From contig CANTFL010000565.1 of assembly GCA_947650285.1 (NCBI GenBank), positions 62,001 to 126,000 on the forward strand: a stretch of DNA of 64,000 bases, written 5' to 3'. Of this stretch, positions 30,733-41,037 are shown in pieces; positions within the stretch are counted from its first letter, which is position 1, and the number at the start of each line of letters is the position of its first letter. The notes below the pieces were generated by a model. The model did no database searches and was not told where the DNA came from. It saw nothing but the letters and a program-made list of their open reading frames with translations. The translations under genes were made by a program, and so were the position numbers. Origin of the DNA: Hyaloperonospora brassicae. Lineage: Eukaryota > Oomycota > Peronosporomycetes > Peronosporales > Peronosporaceae.

Positions 30733-31274
30733 CTCACGGTCAATTCTTCTTTGACTACGATCTTCGATCCGATTGGTTTTCCGATCCGGTGATATATGCC
30801 ATTCGATCTCATCACTTTCTTTTTCTTTCGTGCCGATCCGTCCAACGTCTTCCTCGTATTAATGTCAGGTGACTTGGTGACGAGGGTGTTGAGTTTGGCT
30901 TTCGCCGTTTGGGTTTTCACCATTGGAGTTTCATCCAGCGGATCGCTCTGCAAAGAGCGATATGCGGTGGCCCCCGAAAGGACCCTAGGAGGGATTTGAA
31001 GTTTATCTTCCAGATCGATCTCTCGAACCTCCTCTTTCATTTTCATTTTATCAGATCCCCTCCCAAAACCCTGATGATATGAGGATTTCGTGCCTCTGCG
31101 TGTCTGCGTCGATCCCTCTGTCGCTGACACTAAAATCCCAGGTTCTTGCTTGATTTTGACATCGTCGCCAGTGGACTCACAATGAAATCCAGAGACCTCA
31201 GAAGATCCGTGCACGCGCACCATTGTGTTGAAGTCGAGCTCACAAAATTTCTTTAGTAAATGTCGATCTTCCAC
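30696..31274 (-). CDS. B-family upstream gag frame
   Basis: 192 codons. The first ATG in the frame is at about 31223 (MVRVHGSSEVSG). Basic and Ser/Thr-rich, with a Lys/Arg patch (ARKKKKVMRSNG) that could be a nuclear localisation signal. It lies in the same frame as the leader frame upstream, with one TGA between them. It overlaps the Gag core frame by 37 bases in -1 phase, which could reflect frameshifting or an old indel. No slippery heptamer was seen. Confidence 0.55.
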   Translation of the reverse strand: MEDRHLLKKFCELDFNTMVRVHGSSEVSGFHCESTGDDVKIKQEPGILVSATEGSTQTRRGTKSSYHQGFGRGSDKMKMKEEVREIDLEDKLQIPPRVLSGATAYRSLQSDPLDETPMVKTQTAKAKLNTLVTKSPDINTRKTLDGSARKKKKVMRSNGIYHRIGKPIGSKIVVKEELTVRWPRSRCRRLSQ

Positions 31275-32719
31275 TTGCGCAGACTTGCCGACTCACGGAG
31301 GGGGTACTCCGATCCGTACCTTGTTGTATAGCCTTGTGCTCACCATGTGTACCCGTCGGTTGGGCTGGAATGAGCTCTTCGTAACGGCCTTGGGAGATGT
31401 CGATCTCGCTGAGAGGTCGGGTTGAAAGTTCGCTTCCGGTGCGGAAATCTTCACACCACGAACGGGGGTTCTGCGATCTTGATCTTGAGTCGCGGCGATC
31501 TCTATATGGAGATGTCGCGATCTCGATTTTGAATCACACCGATCTCGATTCGTCTTCGGGATCGGGGTCTTCGCTGTGCGGAAATCTTCACTAAGCAAAT
31601 GATAGTCTTGCGTCGATCTTGCCTTGGGATCGGTCCGATTTGGTCTCGGGATCGGCCGATCTTGCCGGAAGTGCGCAATTTGGGCGGATCGGTGTCTTGT
31701 TTCGCCAAAATGAAACACGCCGATCTGTCCGGTAGATCGTCTCGGTTTTGCTCGGTCTTGTCTTGGGCTCCTTATCCAGATCTTCTGACCACTTGAGCCG
31801 CCTTGCAATATTGTAATTAAGATCCTTTTACTTTGTTGTTGTTTGCTGCTACCCTAGCAGTTGAGTTGAGTGTGAGTACTTGATCGATCCGGGCCAGATA
31901 TCCCGAGATCTCTCTTCCCGATCTTGGCCAACAATCCAAGATAGGTCTTCTGTGTCCCTGTAACACGCGTGCCTTGACCCGCCGGAGAAGCCAAATCAAT
32001 CTTACCCGGAGAAGAGGGGAGGAACGCGCGTCGTGCGCGGACGAAGTAGAGTTCAAGTCTGTTTATTAACCAACCAAATTAATAGCCAACCTATCCTTAA
32101 GCCTATTCCAAACTGTAGGTCACTCACCAAACTGATATAACCTTTAAGCTTGACGGCTCCCTTGAACACGTGTCGAAATTTCGTGGTCTGTACCCCAAAG
32201 ATAGCGCCAATACTCCCGATATCGTACCTAGACACCAAATGAGACCAAATTCCAAATACGGTACCAAATACCCAATTTTGGTACCGAAAAGTCCAAAATA
32301 GTCCAAAATGTAGAAAGTGTCGAAATGCATTTTGCGACGTCAATTCGACCGACTTCCACTGGCTCTTTCGGTCTGAACTTTCGGGACATCACTCATGGAC
32401 CTTGCACAAGCATTTATGTCACAATACAATTGCTTCATCATCGATATATCCATAATAAGTAGGGAACATGGCCGATCTGATGCCCAATTCGAGATCGTTG
32501 AGGATCGACACCGTGCAATCCGGTCATATGTGTTCTTCCTTCCATCGAGCGTACTCCGATACCATCTTCAAGGGTTTATCTGCTCAATAGGACCGTCCAT
32601 CGTTCTCACAACGGTCCCACGGACTCCCACAAACATCCACAATTCCAGATCGGGCCATAATTAACCTAAAGAAGTACTCCCTCTGGGAGACCGGTAAAGA
32701 GTGTCAATGATCTGCAGGA
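31275..32719 (-). other. B-family leader region (minus copy)
   Basis: Reverse complement of the leader at 14924-16350, 48227-49653 and 53836-55262. It includes the TTG-initiated 171-codon frame (31808-31293) and the AATAAA. Confidence 0.6.
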
Positions 32720-33013
32720 TGTTACAACTTCGTCACAGAGTCATATCACGTCATCTGGTCCCAGATATTTGACCCAGATCGCTCCATGGAAATCTTCTAG
32801 TTGTCGTCTTGTCCCAGATCGCTCCATGGAAATCTTCTACTTGTCGTCTTGTCCCAGATCGCTCCGTCTCAGGTCGATCCATGTCCATCAGTCTGGTGAC
32901 AGTTGGACCAGATCGCCGATCCCTATTGAGATCGCCCCCCGTCCCTTATTAGATCGCCAGGTCCCATGGCCTCATTTTTCACCAGTAAGTGACACCTTAA
33001 CTGGGTGGCCTCC
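32720..33013 (-). repeat. B-family 5' LTR, interrupted by A2
   Basis: On the minus strand the LTR text ends TGTAACA (32726-32720). Upstream it retains the GGCCACC-CAGTTAAGGTGTCACTTACTGG block missing from the 14686 and 48030 copies. It is cut at 33013, where the A2 LTR begins. Confidence 0.65.
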
Positions 33014-33407
33014 TGTAACGGGGCACACCCTTGCGTTAACTTAACGCAAGGGTTTGGGTGCCCCGACAGACGTACACGAGGCAAACGAGTAAGCGTAAAT
33101 TAGAGAAAAGTAAAACTGTTATATTAATATAATTAAGTCTTTTAAGTACTGTCTCGTTGTTTAACCTGACTTAATTATGTTAATATAACTGAGTGTATGG
33201 TGACGTCTCGTCACCACTCATTGCGCGCGTCTTGCGGCGATTGGTGGGTTGATATCATCAAGATATCAACCAATGAACAGACTCTTTGGTCGACCCTTCA
33301 ATATCACCACCATTGGTGATATTGTTAAAAGAATATTCAACATAATATTCTATAATTGTCATTATCTCTCAAATGACATTTTCCATGTAACGGGCTGCCC
33401 CGTTACA
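33014..33407 (-). repeat. 3' LTR of A2
   Basis: 394 bp from TGTAACGGGGCACACCC to GCTGCCCCGTTACA on the plus strand. It abuts the polypurine tract on its right. Confidence 0.93.
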
Positions 33408-33420
33408 TCACCCCCCCCCT
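33408..33420 (-). other. Polypurine tract of A2
   Basis: On the minus strand, a G-run followed by TGA stands directly before the TGTAACGGGG LTR start. It marks the 3' LTR of a minus-strand element. Confidence 0.8.
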
Positions 33421-33538
33421 TAACTGATAGTCACCGTGTGACTATCAAAAATATGGCGGCCACCCGTTGGGCACTATTGGGACAGGGAGCACTTATGGTC
33501 CGTTCCATTCACTTTCCGCTTGACCTCGCATAGTTAAC

Positions 33539-35124
33539 ATGTCTATGCGAGGTGACTCAATACCCATACAGCCCGGTGCTGTGGTAGCCTCTGCGGCAGA
33601 CGATTCGTCGTCTGCTGCTCGTTCTCCGCCTGCAGCAACAGGTGCACGCGGTACCACACCGCGTGCGCATGATGACCCCGACATTGAGGTCATCTACTCT
33701 GGCGAGTCAGACGTGTCTGACTCGGGCAATGTTTTAGAGGCGTCTCGATCACCGGCGACGCCTCAGTATTCGCCAAGGCCACTGCCGAACAAACGGACTC
33801 GTGAGTTGCATCACAGTCTGTTCGGCAGTGATGATGAAGGTGATCAGGGTGGTGAGGAGTATTACTCCTTACCACCGCCGACTCGTGCCTCTTCGCACGA
33901 GCGTGATGACGATGGCGTGAGCCGTCGTCAATCTGGGAGCCGTGGTACTGACAAAGGTACCACCGTGAAGCGTGATGAGCTAAAGCCGTGGCGTTTGCCC
34001 GAACGGCTCATCAATAGATTGTCTCACGAGACAAGCCAACACCATCGAATACCCTTATTCGATGCGACTGAGCTTCACGGCTTGAGTTCCAGCGCGAAGA
34101 ACTTGTTTATCTCGATGTCTTCCTTTGTCTTCGATGGTACAACAGCAACCAAAAGCGTGACAAGGCCTCGCTTTTGGCTGCGTGGAACGCGTTCGTCCAA
34201 AACGTAAATTATTTTGGACGAGAAGGGTGGCTCAAGAAGCTTGAGGCGACACGCCTCAGGTTCGAAAAGCGAACACCAACCAGTGCAAGGTACCGTTTGC
34301 ACTGTTTGTCGAGTGAGGCAGACATTCCTCGCCTCACATGGGGAGACCCTTGTGCGAGTTGTGTTGACAACTCGCAGCGTGCACATAGGGACGTGTATTC
34401 CCTAAGTTTGCCCTGGGGAAGGGCACACATCTCGGCTGAGATGCGCGACGCGATTGCAAACTTGCAATCCGTCTACAAGCACCTAGGGCGCGTGTTTACC
34501 GATGGGCCACAGGACCAATCGGATGGGTCTCGTTATACTGGCGGACGAGACCTTCAACATCCATCAACAGCTGAGAGCGGGGCTCTCAGCTTGTGTAAGA
34601 GGGTGGACACCCCCGCCACTGGACGAGGTAGCTCGTCCTTGATCCTGAATCGTCACGGTGATTCAAGATACGCTCCACTAGAAAGCGTTGACCACCGTGA
34701 GCATCCACCAAAGGATGTGGTGGAGGAGGAAAGACCTCCTCTAGATGATTCGGCTCACCATCTCGACTTTTGCGAGATGGATCGCGCAACCGATGAATTG
34801 CGCGATGACTTGAAGCACGAGCGCGACCGGCGCTACGCTTTGACTGATACCGTGCGGAAGAACCGCAAGGATCGCGAGGCTGATCGGGTGAGAGATCGCG
34901 CCGATTATGCCACAGCGCAGCTTCAGGTCGAGCGGGATGTCCGCTCCCTTTATAGCGAGCTGGCGACAGCTCGCGGAGAGATATCTCGGTTGAGTTCCGA
35001 GGTATCATATCTGCGCGACCAGACGGATCGTCTGGATCGCGAACGCAAGAACTTGATGGATGTTCTTGAACGTGGGGGCTATCTTCATCGGAAGAAGAAG
35101 GCTCGTACTTACAGTACGGCCTGA
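33539..35124 (+). pseudogene. Antisense gene of A2 overlapping pol chromodomain
   Basis: Runs opposite to A2. The first part is open from ATG 33539 to 34207: an acidic, Ser-rich N-terminus (DDPDIEVIYSGESDVSDSG), then KPWRLPERLINRLS. A single frameshift near 34085-34105 moves reading to the frame that is open to 35124. That part encodes a helical region (LRWYNSNQKRDKASLLAAW, WLKKLEATRLRFEKR), a Cys-containing stretch and a long highly charged coiled coil (DELRDDLKHERDRRYALTDT, SLYSELATARGEISRLSSEV). The coiled coil lies opposite the linker between the integrase end and the chromodomain. The start is 132 nt from the 3' LTR. Apart from the one frameshift, about 528 codons are open. No known family. 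Confidence 0.7.
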
Positions 35125-36555
35125 GCTTCCCCACGTAAAACGTAGGATGCGTACGCATCTTACGTGGCAATTCGATCGTGTATGCATTGCCATTGCGATG
35201 CAACACTTAAAATGGCTCAATGTACTTCGGAAGTAGTTTACTACTGCCGACACTAGTGACTGCGTGTCCAGGTAAGTTTACCGTAGACAGTAGTACTAGG
35301 TCATTAACTCTAAATGAAAGAACATTTGCTCTTTAATTCTTGTCTGCGTTTCGTTTCTGACGATCCACCGCATTTGCGATGGAGTCCTGAACGAAACGGA
35401 CTACCGCCTCTCGAGTCAGCAGGAAGTTCTCTGCTGACTATTTGTTTTGTCTTTCAGTGCGCTTCGTGCGCACTGCTAAGAGATTGTTCTCTTCTTCAGC
35501 GAGGTTGTCTTCTTCCTCGCTGGAATAATCGTTGACGATGCTGAATATATCAGCATCGTCATCATCATCCGAGTCAGTAATAGCGTCGCCGCTATTATTG
35601 CGGTGGTGTGCTTCATCGATGTCGGCATTGTCGACATCGGCATCATACGTGACGACGTTAGCGTCGACACGTGATGAGCAAGAGCCAAAACGGTTTTTGC
35701 TCGAGCGAGTCCCTCCCCCCTTATCCAAGAGTCTCCTTCTAGATGGGCGGGTACACGTGGATGGCGTTAACCATTCACGTAAAACGGTGTGTGCAGTGTT
35801 GAGGCATGCACCGAATGATTGATTGGCGAATTCCACCATGGGTAGGAATTCGCTCCAAATCGAAAACGAGTGGACATATCCTCGAAGGATCTCTTCGAGG
35901 ACACGGTTCGCACGTTCCGTCTTACCATCTGTTTCGGGATGGTCAGAAGTGGACATCGTCAACCGTGTTCCAAGAGAACGGAACACGATTTGCCAAAATG
36001 CCGCCGTGAACCGAGATTCACGGTCGGATACGAGTTCACGGGGTAACTCGTGGAGTCGAAAGACCGTGTCGAGAAAGACACGAGCACAACCTTGAGCCTT
36101 GATCGACTCGGGTACAGCAGCAAGATGCACAATCTTGCTGAACCGGTCAACGAACACAAGAATACCATTATTCTTGTGAGTGTCTTCGGGAAACCGAAGA
36201 CGAAGTTCATTGAAACGGACTGCCAGCACTCTGTCGGAACAGGCAGAGGCTGCAATGGCGCACGGGATGAAGGACTAGGCTTCACCCGTTGGCAAACCTC
36301 GCAAGCACGTATGTACTTGCATACAAACTGATACTGGCGGGGCCAGTAAAAGTCACGACTTACCGTGAGGTAAGTCTTTTCTCTACCACGATGGCCGCCT
36401 GTTGGGGCATCGTGACACTCATACATGATGCGTAAACGCAAATAATTATGAGCGGGTACGACGACCGCCTGTTGGGGAATCGTGACACTCATACATGATG
36501 CGTAAACGCAAATCATTATGAGCGGGTACGACGACACGAGGCGTGTCGTCGGCAA
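34496..36555 (-). pseudogene. Integrase-chromodomain of A2
   Basis: The zinc-binding domain is duplicated (70 bp). The catalytic core has Asn at the first Asp (SMNFVFGF; codon 36207-36205), then ELVSDRESRFTAAFW and HPETDGKTERANR with Asp and Glu present. A 1-nt loss near 36190 shifts frame. A striking acidic insert (DSDDDDDADIF, SSEEEDNLAEEENN) precedes the C-terminal module (NDLVLLSTVNLPG; HPTFYVGKLRPY). The chromodomain reads FLVERILNHRDDSG and YLVQWRGCPPSYTS, then a TGA (34588-34586) where Trp is expected; EPRSQLLMDVEGLV follows in frame up to 34496. Confidence 0.9.
36396..36535. repeat. 70-bp tandem duplication in integrase (A2)
   Basis: Units 36396-36465 and 36466-36535, equivalent to 3309-3448. 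It predates the segmental duplication or was carried by it. Confidence 0.92.
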
Positions 36556-38256
36556 CTGCTGTATAGTACATCAATCCGTTGCGTGTACTATACCGATCCG
36601 ATGAGGATCGGTACAAAGTCGGTAAATCCCTCATGGATTTACTGGATGGATGCACCAGATGATCCATTAATCGCAGAAGATCCTTATCTTCTGCGTATGC
36701 CTTTCGTATGTCGTCAAGTAAACTTGACGACGGGACTCTGACTGACAGTGGCCTTATCCTCACTGTTTGGTTGTGCGTCCGGCTCGAAATCGAGCCGGCG
36801 CGAGAGCGCATCCGCGACGAGTTTAGTCGTCCTGGTTTATACTCCACGAAGAAGTTATACTCCGCGAAGAAAGACAGCCACCTCGCAATTGTTTGTGAGA
36901 GGTGTGGGATGTTTACGGCCGTGAGTAATGACGCATGGTCCGGATAGACGATGAACGGTCTATCTCCCAATAGATAGGCCCGGAACTTAGCCAGTGCATA
37001 CTTCATGGCAAAGAGTTCCTTGTCATGCACTGGGTAATTGCGCTCAGCCGCTTGCAGCTAACGCGACTGATAACAGATGACGCGCTCCGCGCCATCTGCG
37101 TCGAACTGCATTAACGCACAGCCGATTGCAAAATCGCTGGCGTCACAGACCATATGAAATTGTCTGTCCTGATCTGCAATCGCCAATATCGGCGACTGTA
37201 TCAAGATTTGCTTGATACCCTTAAAGGAACGCTGGCACTCAGCGTTCCATGACCACTTGACATTTTTCTTTAGCAAGCAAGAAAGGTGAACAGTCATCTT
37301 GGCGTAGTTGCGCGAGTACTTGTGCAAGTACGCCGCTAAACCAAGGAACTTCCGCAGTCCCTCGACATCGACTGGGACTGTCCAGTCGGTGATCGCCTTG
37401 ATCTTTTCGGGATCAGGGCGTACGCCGTGTTTACCCACGATGCACCCAAGAAGTGGTATTTCGCTAGCCTCGAATATACACTTCTTGAGGTTGACGTACA
37501 ACTTATGCTTGCGCATAAGTTGAAGGGCTTGACGAACGTGAGTTCTATAAACTTCAACGTCCGTCTTTCCGTCCATATCCCGGCTATGGACGAACACATC
37601 GTCGAAGTAACTCGGTGCGAAGTCTCGCACCGGTCTCAACAAATTTGTAACACATCTGTTGAAAGTAGCAGGGGCATTACTCAGCCCCTGTGGCATCACT
37701 AGCCACTCCCACAGCATACCGCTGGGGGTGCTCACTGCCTTGTACGGGATGCCCCGTTCACGCATGAGGATCTGATAGAATCCATCCATCAGATCCACGG
37801 ACGAAAAGATGGTACTCTTTGACATACCACCAATTATCACGTCCTTCTTCGGTATCGGCGTCTGAGCCGGTACCGTTGCAGCGTTCAACTTGTTGAACTC
37901 GTGCACTATCCTTATCCTCATGTGGCCTTTCGCACATAGAAGGTTGGAGAGCTGTGAGGGGATGTTGATTCCCTCACATGGACCGCTGCTAAGCGATCGG
38001 CAAAGAACTTGTCGATCTCTAGTACTTGTTCACGAGGCAGTGGCCACTGCTTCATGAAACAGTGCTTCGAGCCCGGTTTGAGCTCGATCTCGTGTCGAGT
38101 GTCTTTGTCCTTAGGCAACTCGCACGGTACGGATTCAGGGAACACATTCTTGAATTCGATCAAATCCTTATACAAAGGATTTGCCTGAAGTGACTCCCAG
38201 GATTGAGACGTGTATCGCTCAATCCGAGTCTTCTCATCGAGTACACTTTCGTCCAT
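36556..38256 (-). pseudogene. Reverse transcriptase and RNase H of A2
   Basis: Same domains as in A1. The TGA after CVRKAT-like residues (37920-37918) is shared. In addition GGATGGCGG has lost one base in A2, shifting the frame. YFDDVFVHSRD is intact. After RNase H the 1-nt deletion shared with A1 is followed by an 11-bp deletion (near 36747, between CAGTG direct repeats) that restores the frame into SVRVPSSSLLDDIRKAYAED; this frame runs on to 36446 through the integrase N-terminus. A stop interrupts RNase H near 37057. Confidence 0.9.
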
Positions 38257-38507
38257 TGATCAGCCGCTAAGAACCCGTTCGTTCTCAGCAAATACTGTTG
38301 CAGACCGAATATCGGCCACATGCTCATCCTCTGTGACGAGTATGCAGATCTGCTTGACTTTGCCACAAAGCAGATCGCGCAAGAACCGTTTCGGTTCTAG
38401 CGTTGGCAACTGATTTATCTACGAAGTTAACTTCGGAGGCACATTCAGATCAAGCGTATAAGCGCCTACGCTTGATCCGTCATTAACCAAGAAGTTCAAC
38501 GTCTTGG

Positions 38508-39365
38508 TTACTTCCCGGGAACTCCGTTCCACAGGTGCTGAAGGCCCAATCCTTCAGCAAGTGAATCTTGAGGAATTCCTTCCTCAATTACGTGGGGACT
38601 TATTCCCTCGACGTCTTCTGACTGTGGCTGTGCAACCACAGTCCGGCACCGGTCCTCTACGGTCGACTCTCCAGTCGACCTAGGATATCCTTGTTGCTGC
38701 TTGTGGGCAATCGGTTTAATCTTGCTGGGATGTCGCCCGCTAGGCGTATATCTACGTCCCAGTCCACTCGACTTATTCGGGTGGTGGACCTTCGGCGCAG
38801 CCTGTACTTCTGTACAGCCGCCGGGAGCTTGCTCCACAGTGTAGTGATCAACTACACTGTGATCTTGTGCAGTCGTGATAACGACCGTACCGCAAGTGAG
38901 GCCATCGAACTCACTTGCATAACATCCACACGCTTGTGGACGCTCCAAGATGTTCATCAGATGGCCATCTGATGAACAAGCGGCAGGTATCTTCACGGAT
39001 CGATGCTGCCAGCTCACCTTTGGCTCGTACTTTCTGAGCCAAGGTAATCCTAGGATGATATCAAATTTGTCATCCAGATCCAGTACGATGAAGTCATCAT
39101 CGTACTGTTTGCCCTCCAACGTGTAGTGGATTCCTACTACACGTTTCTCAACGGTTATCGATGCGCCTGTCGCAAGGCGCACCGTCATCCTCGTGAGGGA
39201 AATGTCGCGCTCAACGAACTTGAGCCTACGACCCTCTAGTGACTGGCGACGAACAAAGTTGCTCGACGCCCCACAGTCTACTAGGGCACGAAGCGACAAA
39301 TCATTTGTCGCTTCCAACTTCAAGGTGATGAGCCAAACGTCATCACCAGGTGCAGAGACACACAT
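38508..39365 (-). CDS. Aspartic protease region of A2
   Basis: 285 codons, differing from A1 by only a few residues (for example SVKIPAAC for SVKIPPAC). LVDCGASSNF is the active-site loop. No interruption. Confidence 0.85.
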   Translation of the reverse strand: MCVSAPGDDVWLITLKLEATNDLSLRALVDCGASSNFVRRQSLEGRRLKFVERDISLTRMTVRLATGASITVEKRVVGIHYTLEGKQYDDDFIVLDLDDKFDIILGLPWLRKYEPKVSWQHRSVKIPAACSSDGHLMNILERPQACGCYASEFDGLTCGTVVITTAQDHSVVDHYTVEQAPGGCTEVQAAPKVHHPNKSSGLGRRYTPSGRHPSKIKPIAHKQQQGYPRSTGESTVEDRCRTVVAQPQSEDVEGISPHVIEEGIPQDSLAEGLGLQHLWNGVPGK

Positions 39366-39444
39366 GATTGTGTCTCCGGAGCAGCTTTCGCCAAGAGATT
39401 TACAAATTCTCTTGATGTTGCTGGATCAGTATGGCGCTCCGCCC

Positions 39445-40599
39445 CTACTGACCCCGACCATTTTTTGATGGTCCGTTTCGCTGTTGCGGCTTTGCAACAA
39501 CGCTGGACCCACGCCCATTGCCCTTCTTGGCGAATGGTCGTCCATTTCGCTCAGTACTGCTTGGTAATGGGCGTGAGGCACTACACTCGTATGTGTAGTG
39601 CTTTAACTTCTGACAGCGATTGCGCCTCTGCAATCGCTTGTTGTTTGTAGAGCGAGGTCTCTCGCTCTCAACATAGCAGAGGTCCATTGGTTCTGGACCT
39701 TCGATCTCTTGTCGTCTCGGTGTACGATAAGAGTTTGAGCTAGCATGAGCCTGTCTCATGCTAAAGTCTTCCTGTTCCGCGGCTGAAATCGCATCTTCCA
39801 GCGTATTTAGCTCAAGGCGGAACAGGTGGCTCCTGACGGGCCCTTCTGCGAGCCCTTGCATGAACACCGTAATCAACGTGTGTTCATGAAATGGGTTAGC
39901 AGTTATACTACTCGCGAGGAGTCGTATATGTTGAGCGTAAGCGTGCACATCACGCTTACCCTGCTTGAGTTTCAAGAGCTCTGAACGAGCCCTGAGCTCA
40001 TCCCGTGGCGGCTCAAACGTTTGTCTGAGCCGGGACTTGAAGACATCTAGCGACCTAAACACATTTGGGTCGCTACTCTCGAGTCCCAGGGACCAAGTTT
40101 TGGCACGTCCTGCCAAGTGGGTTTGAGCAAATGTGAGTTTCATTTGCTCATCTTCGACGCGACGAGCCATTAGGGCTCTTTCCAGCTCGACAAACCACAG
40201 TAACAGGGAGTTCTCTGGGACTCCACTGTACTTGGAGATGTCAACCTTCATGACCTCGGGACGACGCGCATGTGCCGTCTCGCCCACAGCAGCATGGAAT
40301 TGCTGCTGTATCAACAGCTCTGTCTGTTGAGCAACGAGTTCTCTCAACTGCTCGGCCTGTTGAAAGCCTTGCTGGTGGAGCAAGGCTACTTTCTCTCTTT
40401 CGGCGACAAGTTCACTTTGGATGAACTTGGCTATAGCGGCATGTTGTTGGTCTCTGTCTAGAGACTCCAACATGGCGCTAATGGCGAACTCGCCTACGGT
40501 AGGACTCATTCGTTCTACCGCACCCCATTCGATGTCACTCAAATGGTTAAAACCTTCACGCGTGGCGTGAAAGGTCTATTCGTCATCCAACATGTTCAT
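39445..40599 (-). pseudogene. Gag of A2 with early stop
   Basis: Identical in layout to the A1 Gag, but codon 8 is TAG (40578-40576) where A1 has GAG. The remaining frame is open from 40575 to 39445. A later start would remove only a short N-terminus, so the protein might still be made. Confidence 0.85.
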
Positions 40600-40643
40600 G
40601 TTGGATGCTGTGGTCCTTGGAAGGACTACAAAGTGCTACCAGG

Positions 40644-41037
40644 TGTAACGGGGCACACCCTTGCGTGAACTTAACGCGAGGGTTTCGGTGCGCCCGACAG
40701 ACGTACACGAGGAACACGGGGAAGCGTAGATAGGGGAAAAGTAGAACTGTTATATTAATATAATTAAGTCTTAAACTACTGTATCTCTGTTTGACTTAAC
40801 TTAATGATACTAATCTTACTGAGTGTATGGTGACGTCTCGTCACCACTCATTGCGCGCGTCTTGCGGCGATTGGTGGGTTGATATCATCAAGATATCAAT
40901 AAATGAACAGACTCTTTGCTCGACCCATCAATATCACCACCATTGGTGATATTGTTAAAAGAATATTCAACATAATTTTCTATAATTTTCATTATCTCTC
41001 AAATGACATTTTCCATGTAACGGGCTGCACCGTTACA
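40644..41037 (-). repeat. 5' LTR of A2
   Basis: 394 bp, TGTAACGGGGCACACCC to GGGCTGCACCGTTACA. Its right flank (AAAACTTGTCGGTGGCG) is the same as that of A1, showing that the flank was copied with the element. Confidence 0.93.

Larger units (their letters stand above)
17160..33013 (-). mobile_element. Non-autonomous B element (minus), interrupted by a LINE
   Basis: Read from right to left it has an LTR (32720-33013, cut by A2), the leader, gag, a post-protease domain, charged repeats, a 303-bp coding tandem array and an integrase C-terminus with a broken chromodomain. Nucleocapsid, protease, reverse transcriptase, both RNase H domains and the integrase core are missing. The LINE at 18998-27882 accounts for 8.9 kb; without it the element is about 7 kb. 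It would depend on enzymes from a relative such as B-auto. Confidence 0.8.
33014..41037 (-). mobile_element. Ty3/gypsy element A2, full-length structure, inactive
   Basis: Two LTRs (33014-33407 and 40644-41037) flank gag, protease, reverse transcriptase, RNase H, integrase and chromodomain on the minus strand, with an opposite-strand gene at the 3' end. Lesions include a gag nonsense codon at codon 8, the TGA and a 1-nt deletion in reverse transcriptase, the 70-bp integrase duplication, Asp-to-Asn in integrase and a TGA in the chromodomain. The two LTRs differ more from each other than the two 5' LTRs of A1 and A2 do. Left and right flanks do not match as a target duplication. Confidence 0.94.

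Noticed and set aside
33014..41037. A1 and A2 as two independent transpositions
   Set aside because: They share right-flank sequence for kilobases and several identical lesions; segmental duplication explains this better.
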